64,000 nt of DNA, from the NCBI GenBank assembly GCA_030704615.1, contig CM060731.1, forward strand, positions 60,120,756 to 60,184,755, in the 5' to 3' direction. The notes under the pieces are model-generated. The model had not been told where the DNA came from. It did not search any database and saw only the letters and a list, made by a program, of their open reading frames with translations. This DNA comes from Takakia lepidozioides. Taxonomy: Eukaryota > Streptophyta > Takakiopsida > Takakiales > Takakiaceae. Shown here in pieces: positions 1-10,584 of the stretch (its first letter is position 1; the number at the start of each line of letters is the position of its first letter). The position numbers and the translations under genes are program-made.

Positions 1-3
1 TAG

Positions 4-3000
4 GGGCTCATTTTGAGAAGAGTGGATCTAGCGCCTTTGCGGTGTACACCATCAGGGTAACAGATCCTGACAATCAAACCTGGCGGGTTCAAAGAAGGTA
101 ACCCTGCATTTGCCTTCATCACGTCAGGCTGCTACATATAAGGACTTTTATAGGATATTCAATATGTTCATTTGTATTTACAGGCTATCACCAGCATATG
201 GGAATGGGGGCGTTGTAGAGGAATTAATATCCGACATTGTTTTACCAGGTGTTGAATGATAGTAGGTAGTCAAATAAAGACAACGATGCTTGTTGGTGTG
301 TGTGCATAGGTTTCGCAACTTTGAACAGCTACATAGGCGCTTGAAGGACATGCCGTATTATTGCCTCAATCTGCCACCAAAGCGCTTTCTTTCTTCCAAC
401 CTGGACAGTGATTTTGTTCGTGAACGGTGTATTCTTCTTGATAAATACTTGAAAGTGTGTTCCTTTCCCACTTTGTGGGTATTTTGGTCTTCGAGTGTAT
501 GAAGTACTGTGTTAATGATGGTAGTGATGATGATTTTTCTCTTGTTGTCCTGTGTCCGCAAGCGTCTGGGTCCCTTGACCTGGTAGATTTCTCTCTTCTT
601 CCTCTCGCATTCTCTCTTCCATAAGCCCAAACTGGTTGCGGGGTCTATGGCCACATCGTCTTATGAAAACATTATGTGAGAAGCCCTTTATGGTTGATGT
701 GGATGTTGGAAAGTTTCTTCCATTCTTTCTTTCAGCTGGACACAGCTGGCGCCTTACATCCTTACGTTGAGCATTTCTTTGGTGACATCAAATGTAATCA
801 TCTCCTCTTCTGTCTTGGACAGGATCTCTTAGCAATTCCAAGCATTGCAGAGCTACATGAAGTCTGGGATTTCCTGAGTGTCAAGTCTCAGGTGAGAGGT
901 GGGGAACTCAAGATTCTGTTATGTGTCTACTTTTATTTACTGTTTGCCAAGTTGTTCTCCATAAACTATTAATTTTTCACTGCTTAGTAAAAGGGCTGGA
1001 GTTGCACTATCATACATGGAACCATTTTATTTGACTTGCTCCGGGGGAGATGCCCCTTTCTCTCCTTGGCAGTGCCTGGAGTTTGTAACAGGCTAAGTTG
1101 CAAATCTGAGATTAATCTAGAGGTTGTTAGTCATTGGGATTACAGATCAACCTTCTGAATGCTAACTCAAATCCTCGAGTAGGTGTAATTCCTGGCAGCA
1201 GTGAACATTCCACCTCTCTGATTGTTTCTAGATAGCTCCAGGATGTGCTGGATAAGTACTAGTTACGGAGTAGCTGGACCACTTTGTGATAAGGGGTTCT
1301 ATGTGGTATGCAGCACTATGAATTTGGTAATGCTCCCTCTATGATGAAGACCTTAGCTGGTAAGAATTCTGTGAACGCACATACCTCCCTCTTCATACCT
1401 TCCAATGCAGTTACCTGTGCTGGGAAAAGAGGAATTCGTATGTCTGAACTTCGTTGTGAACATTTTTTGCTTTGTTAGTCTGCTAATAGGAAAGGCTGAA
1501 AGTGTAGATAAGGCTGTCGTTGGATGGCTTGAGAACTTTGAGTCAAGAAAGAGAGTTACAAACATACAATGGATGCATGGTAGAGCCTTATGTTGATATG
1601 CGGTTCTTCTGTATCAGTGAATGTGGATGATGCTGTGGATGACATGTTTCGACAAATCCGTGGAGTTTCTGATGACATCCAAGGGGCTTTGAAAGTAGCG
1701 ACCTCTGGAATCCGGCACCGAGTTTATGGAAGCAGTAGTAATGACAGCCAGACTGTGGCTGCCATCCACCGCCCTGCCACCACCTCAGCTGGAAGTTCAA
1801 TTTTGAGACTTTCAGCACCCTCCCAAACACTTTGCCTGACCGACAGTGGGTTTGGAGAGAAAGCCTTTGCCAACTCACTATCAGATGACGAGGAGGGGGT
1901 GGCATTAACTGGGAGTGCACAAGGGTTTGGATCTGTTGATTGGCATTCAGACCTTGACATACCTGCTGATTCGCATGTTGAAGTCCAAGCATGGGGACCT
2001 TCAACAAACATGTTTGGGTCAGGTATTTTGGATGTAAGGGATAGCGGGTACATTGATGGTCGGCTTCAGAGGGCTTTGTCAGAGGGGCACTCCCCAGCTG
2101 AATCATTTGCTGGATCTGATACGGTTGACAATGATGTACGTACTATCTCCAGCAAGTTCTGTCGTTGATTTAGATGACGTGTCACATTTGCTCTTCTCCC
2201 TCAACAAGAAGGAGGTATGCGATCTTGTTTCGGAGTTTCTATGGTCTTTTTTTTTGCTTTATTGAGGGAGTTGGTGGTCCTCCTTTATGAGTATTTTTAC
2301 CAGGAGTGATTCTTGGTGTTTGTGGGGATGTGCAGTGGTCCCCACCAAATGTGAGTGTGCCACTGCTTAACTTGGTGGACCTCATTTTTCAACTGCAAGG
2401 CCGTGGCTGGATTAGGTGCCTTATCTCTCTCTGTCTTTCTTGTGGAGTTCTGCTATACCTTATCTCTGTGTCTTAGATTATGACTCCTCTCTTTTCATTT
2501 CATTTCCCTGGGTGGTAGCCCTTGGGTACAACTGGCAGTGTAAATGTGTAGAGGTGCATACATAAACATCATTTGTGTCAACAAAATGCTGATGATTTCT
2601 TTTTGGGGATTGGGTTTCTTGTCAGGCGACAAGTCTTTTGGATTGTGAAGCAGGTTTTGCAGCTTGGTATGGGCGATGCCTTTGATGACTGGCTGCTTGG
2701 CAGAATTCAATGGCTGCGAAGAGAGGATGTTGTGGCTTCAGGAATTCGGGGCATTCAAAGGGCAAGTTTCTTCATCTCCTGTCAGTGTGCCAGACTAGTG
2801 ATAGATCAAACAGAGATATGGTTGTATTGGTGTTCACTGTTCATTCATATGTGCAAACACAGATGCATGGGCCTTGGTGGAGAGAAGGATAAGAAGAAGT
2901 AATCTTTTGTAGGCCCCGTGAGAGTGAGAGGGGAAAAACTTTATAATGTCCACAGGGGGCTTTGAGGGTCCACAGAAGGGAACGATGAAGATTTTTTTTT

Positions 3001-4664
3001 TCACATCCACAGGGGGAGAGAGAGAGCAGAAGACTCTCCCTTGACCCCGGAAAGAAAAAGAGCAAGAGAAGAGAGACAGTGGATGACAAGGAGTTCTCTA
3101 GTAGCAGAAGCATTTCATCTTGCAGTAGGTGAGGAGCTCCAGTGGATCTTGTCTAGGCTACAGATTTGGCAGGGCAGATGTACCCCCTGCAGGTCTTATC
3201 TCAAAAACCCTTGTTGAACATAGGAACACTGTAAAATGTAGGACTGAAGATGGGTTAGTGATTGCAGGTGCTCTGGCCGGACGGGATTTTTATCACAAAG
3301 CATCCCAGTCGGGCTGGACTACCTCAAAGGAACATGGGGGGTCCTCAAGGGATAAGCGGCCAGCGCAGGGAGCGATCCCCTCCAGTGACTTCGTTTGAGC
3401 AACGCCTTGAGGCTGCACGCAGAGCCATGGTTGTGCGGGAAATTATTCTTGGTGAGTTGACCGTAACCTATGTGCAAGTTTGGGGGTCATCTATGTCATG
3501 GTCCTAATGAATATTTTGATTTTCTGAGAGGGAGTGCTCGCTTGGTACTCCAGAGGATCTGGGCATTCTCTCACATCTCCCTGAGTGAATAAAGTAAGTC
3601 CAGTGATAGTTAAGGTGCCCCACCGTCATCTCTGTTTTGTCCAGCATCAAACCAAAAGTGAAATTTCACTGCCCTGCTTCCATTCAAGCTCCACTCTTGA
3701 CTAGAAAGATTAGGGCAAGACATACCTATGCTTACTCTGGAACTGGTCACACATTATAATGCTTGCAACGTATTCCATTTACTCTGTTGGGAAACCACTC
3801 CCCCCTCAAGGTTTCCAGCTGCAAAGAACCATTATCGAAGACTTCATGTACCACATACGGACCCATCCACAAAGAGTCGAATTTCGCTTTGAAGTTTTCA
3901 TTCCTGCTGTCAAACACCATTACCAAATCTCCTTCCTTGAAAGTACGTTTCTTTCTCCTCTTATCAAAGCGGGCCTAGGAAGTCTAGGCATGCAAAGTGG
4001 TATTATCAGATATTAGGTTGTCTGAATTTTTTGGTGGGTTTGCAGACCGACCTCCTGCCGCTCTTGTGAGCCTAGTTGGCAGGAAGCAATATCAGAGATG
4101 CGCCAAGGATATCTACTTCTTTCTTCAGGTAGTTCAGCCTCAAGTGGAATGCTCTTAGTGGGTTCTACTTAGTCTCCAAGTCTGAAAAAGAGTGGCAAGA
4201 TTAAGCATATCCAGTGTATTGCTCATGTCGGACACTTCTATTGGTGTGCACTGGTAGGATTGGGGATATTGTTTCACCAGCAGTGAGGGTAGAGAATTGT
4301 TTCTCAGAGGATATTCTCATGAATTTTCCCCATGGGAGGGCCAGGAAATTCTTCTCATGGACTGTGCTTGCCTTTGTCTTACAGCTGTAATTATAGATAA
4401 GTGTGATGCACACAACAGAGGAGAAAGGAATTAATTTGTCCAAGAGAACGGGAAAACCATCTAGATGGGACTAAAGAGTTGGAGAGGAAAGAGGCCATGG
4501 CTGGATTTGCTCTCTGAACGGTGTTGGGTGAATGTGGGGCTTGGTGGATGCAGTCAACAGTTTGTACAAAGCTGCTGGCCTACAGCCTTCTAGAGATGCT
4601 CCTTCTTGCAGCCTTTCCTGAGCTGCATGACTTGATTCTTGATGTTCGTAGCAGTGTAACTTAA
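4..4664 (+). CDS. Sorting nexin, PX and nexin-C exons (SNX-a, 5' part outside window)
   Basis: 3' part of a plant PXA-PX-nexin-C protein, a family that binds phosphoinositides on endosomal membranes. Visible exons: 4-97, 310-454 and 823-891 (PX domain, with RFRNFEQLHRRLKDMP, LPPKRFLSS and HEVWDFLS), about 1618-2214 (NVDDAVDDMFRQIRGVSDD then an acidic, Ser-rich linker), 2336-2415 (PPNVSVPLLNLVDLIFQL), 2626 to about 2762 (VFWIVKQVLQLGMGDAFDDW, the nexin-C signature), 3268-3451 (LWPDGIFITKHPSRAG), 4046-4128 (VSLVGRKQYQRCAKDIYFF) and 4561-4664 (LLEMLLLAAFPELHD, stop TAA). GT-AG borders fit most exons. A frame change near 2140-2155 is shared with SNX-b and is unexplained. The N-terminal membrane and PXA exons must lie left of base 1; their equivalents in SNX-b are at 42.3-49.9 kb. 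Family assignment is strong; whether this copy is functional cannot be told. Confidence 0.85.
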
Positions 4665-6239
4665 TTACTGCTACATTGGATTGGAATGAAGAGGGGTGTA
4701 TAGTTTATTTTTTCCTGGTCCATCAGGTCAAGAGCCAGGACGTTGATCCCATGTATGATTCTTTTTCTCTTCCAAGTGGCTATATATTCCGATGAATAGC
4801 AGTGCGGTTGTCACATCCTGGTCACATTCAGCAGAGGTCAGAAGTAATCCACTGGAAATCAAATGCCATTTCGACTTCCTAAATACATAGTGGACTAGGT
4901 TTCAATGATCCTAGAAGGCTCAGTGGTCCACGAGCCTTGTTATGTTTCTCCGAATCTGGCTGCAGCTCAATGGCGGGGCGCTCCACTAGGTTGAAGGAGA
5001 GTACAGAGAGAGAGAGATCTTGCCTCAACACAAGTCAGAACTTCGTGAGGGATGTGTTTGGAAAGAGTTCTTTGTGGGGAGTAGCTTCAAACAATGGGAC
5101 CTTGCAGAGACTCTGAAATGTTTATGATCTAGAGGTGCGCCAGCGCGGTGCCACAACTTGCAGAAAGAGGGATCGTCCACCGTGAAGGTACTGCGCTCTT
5201 GCTTCTATGTTGCCATTGTTTTTTTCCGTGTGGCAGTTTTCATTTGTTTGGATGAGCTTAGTGATTCAGTGGTCTGGGTGTCTGTGCTGCTAAGCATTGA
5301 AGTATTGCAGCCATTTAAAATAGTGAAGCAGTTGCAAAGGCACCTTGGACATGTGTCCTCAGGCATTGATGAGAAGTTAAACTGTGTTAGACAATCTGTA
5401 GTAGAGTTTGCATTGTAAAATGAGATCCAGAGCAAGTCTTGCCTTGCCACCACTTGGCTGATTCTGGGTTGGTGTATGCAGGCAGGCTTGCTTTTCACTC
5501 AGCCAAGAAGGGTTTCTTCACAGCAGTAACTTGAGCACCTTCATCAAGCTTTTAGAGTCGGGTTCCTGCCATTTGGCACCTAAGTTCGCTTTAAACTTGT
5601 AGGATAAAAGGAATTCCTCCTGCTGGGAAACAGTGGTAGCATTTGTCAGATTCCCTATGTTCCAAAAACAGATTTGATGTTTGTCTGGTGTGGGCTTTAT
5701 CTCCACACTCTTCAAGTCTTCCTTGAAGTCTCTCTTCGCAGGAGTGCAGCCTATCTCTTGTTGCCATCTTATATAAAGACCATGTCTTTGTCGAGCCAAC
5801 TTATTGCATCTTTCGAGTACTGAATGTTTGTAGGTGGAATCTCATCTTTTGTTTCCATTCATAGCTTCCTCGCAAATTCTCATGTTCTACTAGTTTCTTT
5901 GCAGGCTATATTGGTAACGCCTCCCCGAACTAAATATAACTTCTGAATGTGAGAAGCATATCAAAGCTTTCATCTCCAACAAAATGTCCAGCGTTCCAGG
6001 TTGGAACTTCAGCCTACATCAGTCTTAAAAGTTCAGTGACAGTGAACTTTTATCTCATGTGATACCTAACATTAGGAGTAAGTAGCACAGTTCAATTTAT
6101 GAATCAGACAACCAATTCTGCGAGACCTCTTCTGCGAGAGAGGTCAAGCAGTCTTCCCCCTCCCTGGTACTCCTACCCACCTTCCTGCTGCTGTCACCCT
6201 AGTATAACCATTTTAATAACTCGAACCAGATGCAGAAGT
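4665..6239. other. 3' flank of SNX-a
   Basis: No recognised gene. Homologous to 54,770-56,224 downstream of SNX-b, with many substitutions and indels. A short frame at 5279-5418 (SIEVLQPFKIVKQLQRHLG) stays open in both copies although small indels have changed its last residues; it may be chance or a terminal exon. It contains a pyrimidine-rich, indel-prone stretch near 6140-6200. Divergence between the two copies stops abruptly at about 6240. Confidence 0.5.
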
Positions 6240-7084
6240 AACTCCGCTGGCTCTTAATTAGGACGACATTGAAGAGAGGCAATTCAATCCACGTTTGGAT
6301 TGCAGCTCCACAGACGCCTCCTCCGCCATCATTCCCAGAGCCTTGCGCACACGTGAGATGGAGACACGGCGTGCGTCATCCATGTGTGCATTGAAGCGCG
6401 GGCATCATGATTTGAGGTGCGCCCCAGCCCTCCCTTCCCTCCCCCTTCGCGTCATCAAACACTTAAACAATGCCAAGGAATTTCTCGCACTCTTGTAAGT
6501 ATCTCGACCATCTGCCAAGCAACTTACTTACTCATGTGCGTTGCCAAAGCAGCGCAGAGCGGCGTGCGATGGATGCGGCATCATTCCTGCCTGTAGTTCG
6601 TACCGCAACGCATCACTCGCGCTCTGACCGCACTTGGAGTTTCCTGACCCGAGTATGGCCCTCATGTGTCCCCTTAATGGCCGCCTATCATCATCCTCCA
6701 CGCCATCTAATACTCAGTATTCTTACAGAAATACCATGTATGCCGTAGTGTCAGGCTGGGTACGAGACTCGGGTACGCTCTGGGAACGGTTCCCGATGAT
6801 GTTCTGACATCGTATCCGGATGGCCAACCGTATGCCAGATACGTACGTGTATACGCTCCGACGCGTATCTGTATTGACGGCAGTATTCATGGCACGTAGG
6901 CTGCCACTACCTCGCATACGCACTGCCACGTCGGCCCATCATCGCCGTCGTTGATTCCATTCCATGCCCGGCCCACCAATATTTGAATAATCGTGCCTCC
7001 CACGTGATGCTGGGTTCAAATCCTGCTACTCACCGATGTGTGGTTAGTAGAACTTCCATCTGATGTGGGCGCCTTGTGTCTTCT
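6240..7084. other. Intergenic, no gene recognised
   Basis: GC-richer stretch with CG-containing words such as repeated CGTATC and GTACG around 6750-6930. Frames are short and resemble nothing I know. At 7013-7033 there is a B-box-like word (GGGTTCAAATCC) without a matching A box, possibly a SINE scrap. The same sequence is at 56,226-57,070. Confidence 0.4.
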
Positions 7085-7840
7085 CCGAAAGAGGTTAGTT
7101 TGTCCAAATTCAAAATCCCCTCCTTGGTTTCCGAGTCCATGTTGTCAAAGGGGCTGAAATCCAACTTGAGAGAGGAAAGAGTAGAAACTGGCTGAGAAAG
7201 GTTACCGTTTCCGCTTTAAAATCCCCTCTTTGGTTTTGGAATCCATGTTGTCAAAGGGGCTAAAATCCAACTTGAGAGAGGAAAGAGTCGAAACTGGTCG
7301 AGAAAGAACCGTTTCCGCTTTAAAATCCCCTCTTTGGTTTTGGAATCCATGTTGTCAAAGGGGCTAAAATCCAACTTGAGAGAGGAAAGAGTCGAAACTG
7401 GTTGAGAAAGTACCGTTTCCGCTTTAAAATCCCCTCTTTGATTTTGGAATCCATGTTGTCAAAGGGGCTAAAATCCAACTTGAGAGAGAGAGAGACGAAA
7501 CTCCGGTTGAGAAAAGGTTAACGTTTCCCCCTTTAAATTCCCCACTTTGCTTTCGCAATCCATGTTGTCGAAGGGTGTTACGAAGCGTTGCCTTCCTCTA
7601 TCAGCCTCCATGGCACTTACTTTGAGGTTATTTTTTCCTCCTCCGTCCCTCTTCTCTAAAAATAAAAAAATAAAAAAATAAAAAAGGGCCTAAAATCCAA
7701 CTTGAGAGAGTGACCAAACTCCGGCCGAAAGACGTTAGTGTTTCCCCCTTAAAAATCCCCTCTTTGGGAGGGGAGAATACCGGAACCCATCTTGTAAAAA
7801 GGGCTAAAATCCAACTTGAGAGCGAGAGAGAAGTATCGGG
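7085..7840. repeat. ~105-bp tandem repeat array (left copy)
   Basis: Units begin with AAAATCCCCTC at about 7112, 7218, 7322 and 7426 and a more divergent one at 7533, spaced 104-107 bp. Each contains ATCCATGTTGTCAAAGGGGC and CCAACTTGAGAGAG. After an AT-rich spacer with AAATAAAA runs (7655-7685), degenerate pieces recur at 7686-7715, 7751-7770 and 7800-7825. The array lies 0.6 kb upstream of the terpene synthase. Confidence 0.9.
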
Positions 7841-8460
7841 CAAAACTTACTAGCAACGTTAGCAACTTAGCATGCCGTAGTTTTGCAGATTTAGAATTGC
7901 CTTGTATATGTTTGGAATTTGGGGCATTGATTGTGAGCGGCAGCGCTGAGCGTCATGTGAAAATTCTGATGGGAAATGATCGGGTTGGGTACGGGCGTCC
8001 AATCCCGCACGATGCAATCAGTCGTTGCAAATTATTACACATCCATCGAGATGGGATAAAAGTGCGATGGCGACGGGACGAGATGGGACCCAACACACTT
8101 TGGTAGGACCGAATGAAGAGCGCCCCACCCGTCGTCCGCAGGAGATTCCCGCCGGGGTGAATGCACACTGAGGGACGGCCCGAGGGGCACACAATTCAGT
8201 GGATTCCATTGAAATTCAATCCTTCCTTGTCTGCGCCATAGAATGCAGGGCTCTAACTTGATGGAGGTAGGTAACATGCCCAGAATGCCACGGATCCAAA
8301 CCTCGTAAGTAGTGAGTTGTCAAATGCTCCCTAATACACCACAGAGATGAAGATCTCACGGTTTGTGACCAGCCAACAACACCGCATCGTTTTTACGTGT
8401 GGGAGTCAACAGTTGCAGCTCCGCAAGTTGTCGTGATGCAAGGCGAGGGCGATGAGAGGA

Positions 8461-8467
8461 TATAAGA
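8461..8467 (+). promoter_or_regulatory. TATA box of the terpene synthase (left copy)
   Basis: TATAAGA preceded by GAGGA, about 55 bp before an ATG at 8517 and 130 bp before the ATG at 8593 that opens the terpene synthase frame. The ATG at 8517 opens a different frame that stops at about 8620, so either it is a short upstream frame or one more indel separates it from the main frame. Confidence 0.55.
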
Positions 8468-8592
8468 TACAACATCAATATTCCACCTCCACTCTCACCT
8501 GCTCACAGCTCCACGGATGGCACTCACGTCAAGACTGAACCCTCTTCATCGTACTGCCCGCGTGCATTCTAGAGTGGCCCCAGGACTGCAGA

Positions 8593-9709
8593 ATGGTTCC
8601 CCAGCTCCAGCGCCCGTCTGAACATCTACCCACGAACGATGAGACCCAGCCTCCACCTCTCGTCCCTTCCATGGCCATCACAGGCCTCCCACCTCTTCGG
8701 CAGAGCAAGTTTCACGTTGAAGTCGAGAAACGCCTCTTGAAAATTCCAGAGCACCGCAAGATCAACTCGTATGATCCCTATTGTCGTCTTTCCAACTCAT
8801 GTGCCAGCTTTTTCTACAGCGAAGTCGTCAGTTATGATCGTTTGGTAGCCATCTCTACGATATACACCCTCCTGTGGATCCTGGATGACCTTTTGTTTGA
8901 TATTCCAAGCGACTTGCTCCTCCAGGAGTATGGCATCGATCGCAGCAGCAGAATTCATGAGAGCCCTCACAAAATCGGAGAGTTCCTCAACAACTTGAAC
9001 CTCCTCTTACGGAACCAAGAGCCTCCGCGCGATCCCATCAAAGATCGAGGCGATGTGGTGGAAAGCGGGTCAGGAATTGCGACGCTTGTCCAACCCGCAA
9101 TGGTTCGATACTTTTGCAGACTCTGTCATGATGCACCACAGATGGTGCGTTTCCCGCCAAGCCGACATTGCAAGCGACCGCTCCGCCAGCTTATATGTGC
9201 AAGACTTGGAGTCTTTCACCAAAATGCGCGCCTGGAACGCTGGATCCTTGTTTATGGTGAATCTCGTGGAGTTTGCCAAGGACGCCTTTCTTCCAAACGA
9301 GGTGCGCGAGCAACCCGTCATCCAACAGATGACCAACGCGGCCGGCGTTCATTGCGCTTTCGTTAACGATATTTTCTCCTACGACTGTGAGGTGAAGGAA
9401 AAGAATCCGCGCAATATAATCATGGTGTTGATGGAACGTGAAGACATACCGCTACCCCAAGCTGTGTGGAAAACCGTGGAGTTGGTGAACCGTTGGGCTC
9501 GCATCTTCCTGGAGCTGGAGACGCAGTTGGGCGTGTGGGATGCGGAACCTTGGGCCGATTCTCTGCGCCGCTATGTGGAAGGTATGAAGGAGTTTGTGGC
9601 TGGCAGTCTTTACTGGCACAGCCTGCATAAGCGCTATCGGAATCCTGACTCAGTTTTCCCAGAGCTCAGGGTCATCACCAATGTCCATCACGAACTACAA
9701 GACATTTAG
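8593..9709 (+). CDS. MTPSL: Microbial-type terpene synthase, single frameshift (left copy)
   Basis: Class I terpene cyclase of the microbial-type (MTPSL) group, which ionises a prenyl diphosphate and cyclises it with Mg2+. The first frame (8593 to about 9043) holds the aspartate-rich motif DDLLFD at residues 98-103 after WIL. The second frame (about 9045-9709) holds the NSE triad NDIFSYDCE and, near the C terminus, the RY pair in HKRYRN. Total length near 370 aa and the lack of N-terminal plant terpene synthase domains are typical of MTPSL. The two frames meet at AAAGATCGAG (9041-9050): losing one A, or gaining two bases, joins them, with no room for an intron. No introns are seen, unlike the neighbours. 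Metal-binding residues are all present, so the shift is either recent inactivation or a sequence error. The product cannot be predicted. Confidence 0.88.
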
Positions 9710-10584
9710 AACCTGATCAGATGCAGTACCTGCGTCAACTGTACCCAACAATGCGTCACAACACTTCCAACGTTCAATAATTAGTACGGTTTCTCATGTA
9801 TATACGTCCGCATGCTTGATCTGCAATAAGGAATTAATCTATATTTTCGTATGTAAAGTCTGTTGTAACAGTTGATTATAGCAAAGTTTAGGATTGGAAC
9901 ATACAGTTCTGCTGCTTTTGATCTGCCATCTCATGAAGATAGCGAAGAAGAAATGGGAGAAAGCAGAGAGGAGAAAATCGGGAGTTGAACTAGAAATGAT
10001 CCAATTGAGCGGACCTGTTTTCGGAGCCCATGTAAAACTACGGTCACGGTATCAAACAGGTGTCTTGAAAACTTTATATCTCTCAACGTAGGAATCCGAA
10101 TGGCATCCGAAGTCTTTCTTTCACTCTCAGTTGTCCTAATCCTACAGAAATGTGTCATTTTTCATGGGGTATCATTAATGGACAATAAACGGTAAGCACT
10201 TGAAAGTGCTGAAAATGCATCAGTGGTAAGCAGCTGTTATGAGGGAATGCACTGCAGGAGAGCTGCCATCCAGTAGAGGATGTATGAACAATCTAGATCT
10301 AGATCAAGATGTAGGTCTAATCTATAGATTCTGAAATTAAAATCTATAAGGTGTACATTAGATCTGAAATTACACATACTCAGTGTTTCTTAATAGATAC
10401 GTGCTGGAATTCCTAGGAGTAGCCTTGACCAAATTTAAAGTCTGCACTGGATCATGGGAGCTTTGGTAATTGGCCTACCGAACACGTGGTCATTCAACTT
10501 AGCTGGGAAAGGTCAGGATTCTGCAGGAAATATCATCAATCTCAGAAGAATGTGAGGATGCGAAAAAAACAACTTTGTTTACAG
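9710..10584. other. Terpene synthase 3' flank, no gene recognised
   Basis: AT-rich sequence. Words such as CAATAAGGAATTAATC (9822) and GACAATAAACGG (10,181) could serve as polyadenylation signals. 10,290-10,370 has repeated AGATCTAGATC and TCTATA words. The segment ends in a pyrimidine-rich tract and TTTACAG that form the acceptor of the zinc finger exon at 10,585. No start codon or upstream coding exon was found for that gene here. Confidence 0.4.

Noticed and set aside
2136-2152. 17-bp intron (GTACGT...CTCCAG) in SNX-a
   Set aside because: Far too short for a plant intron; a shared small indel or a different exon structure is more likely.
6295-6748. Small genes upstream of the tandem array
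   Set aside because: Frames of 67 and 92 codons are identical in both copies only because the DNA is; composition and sequence give no sign of coding.
8461-9709. Bacterial or fungal contamination because of the microbial-type terpene synthase
   Set aside because: It is flanked closely by intron-containing plant-type genes in both copies, and this gene class is native to non-seed plants.
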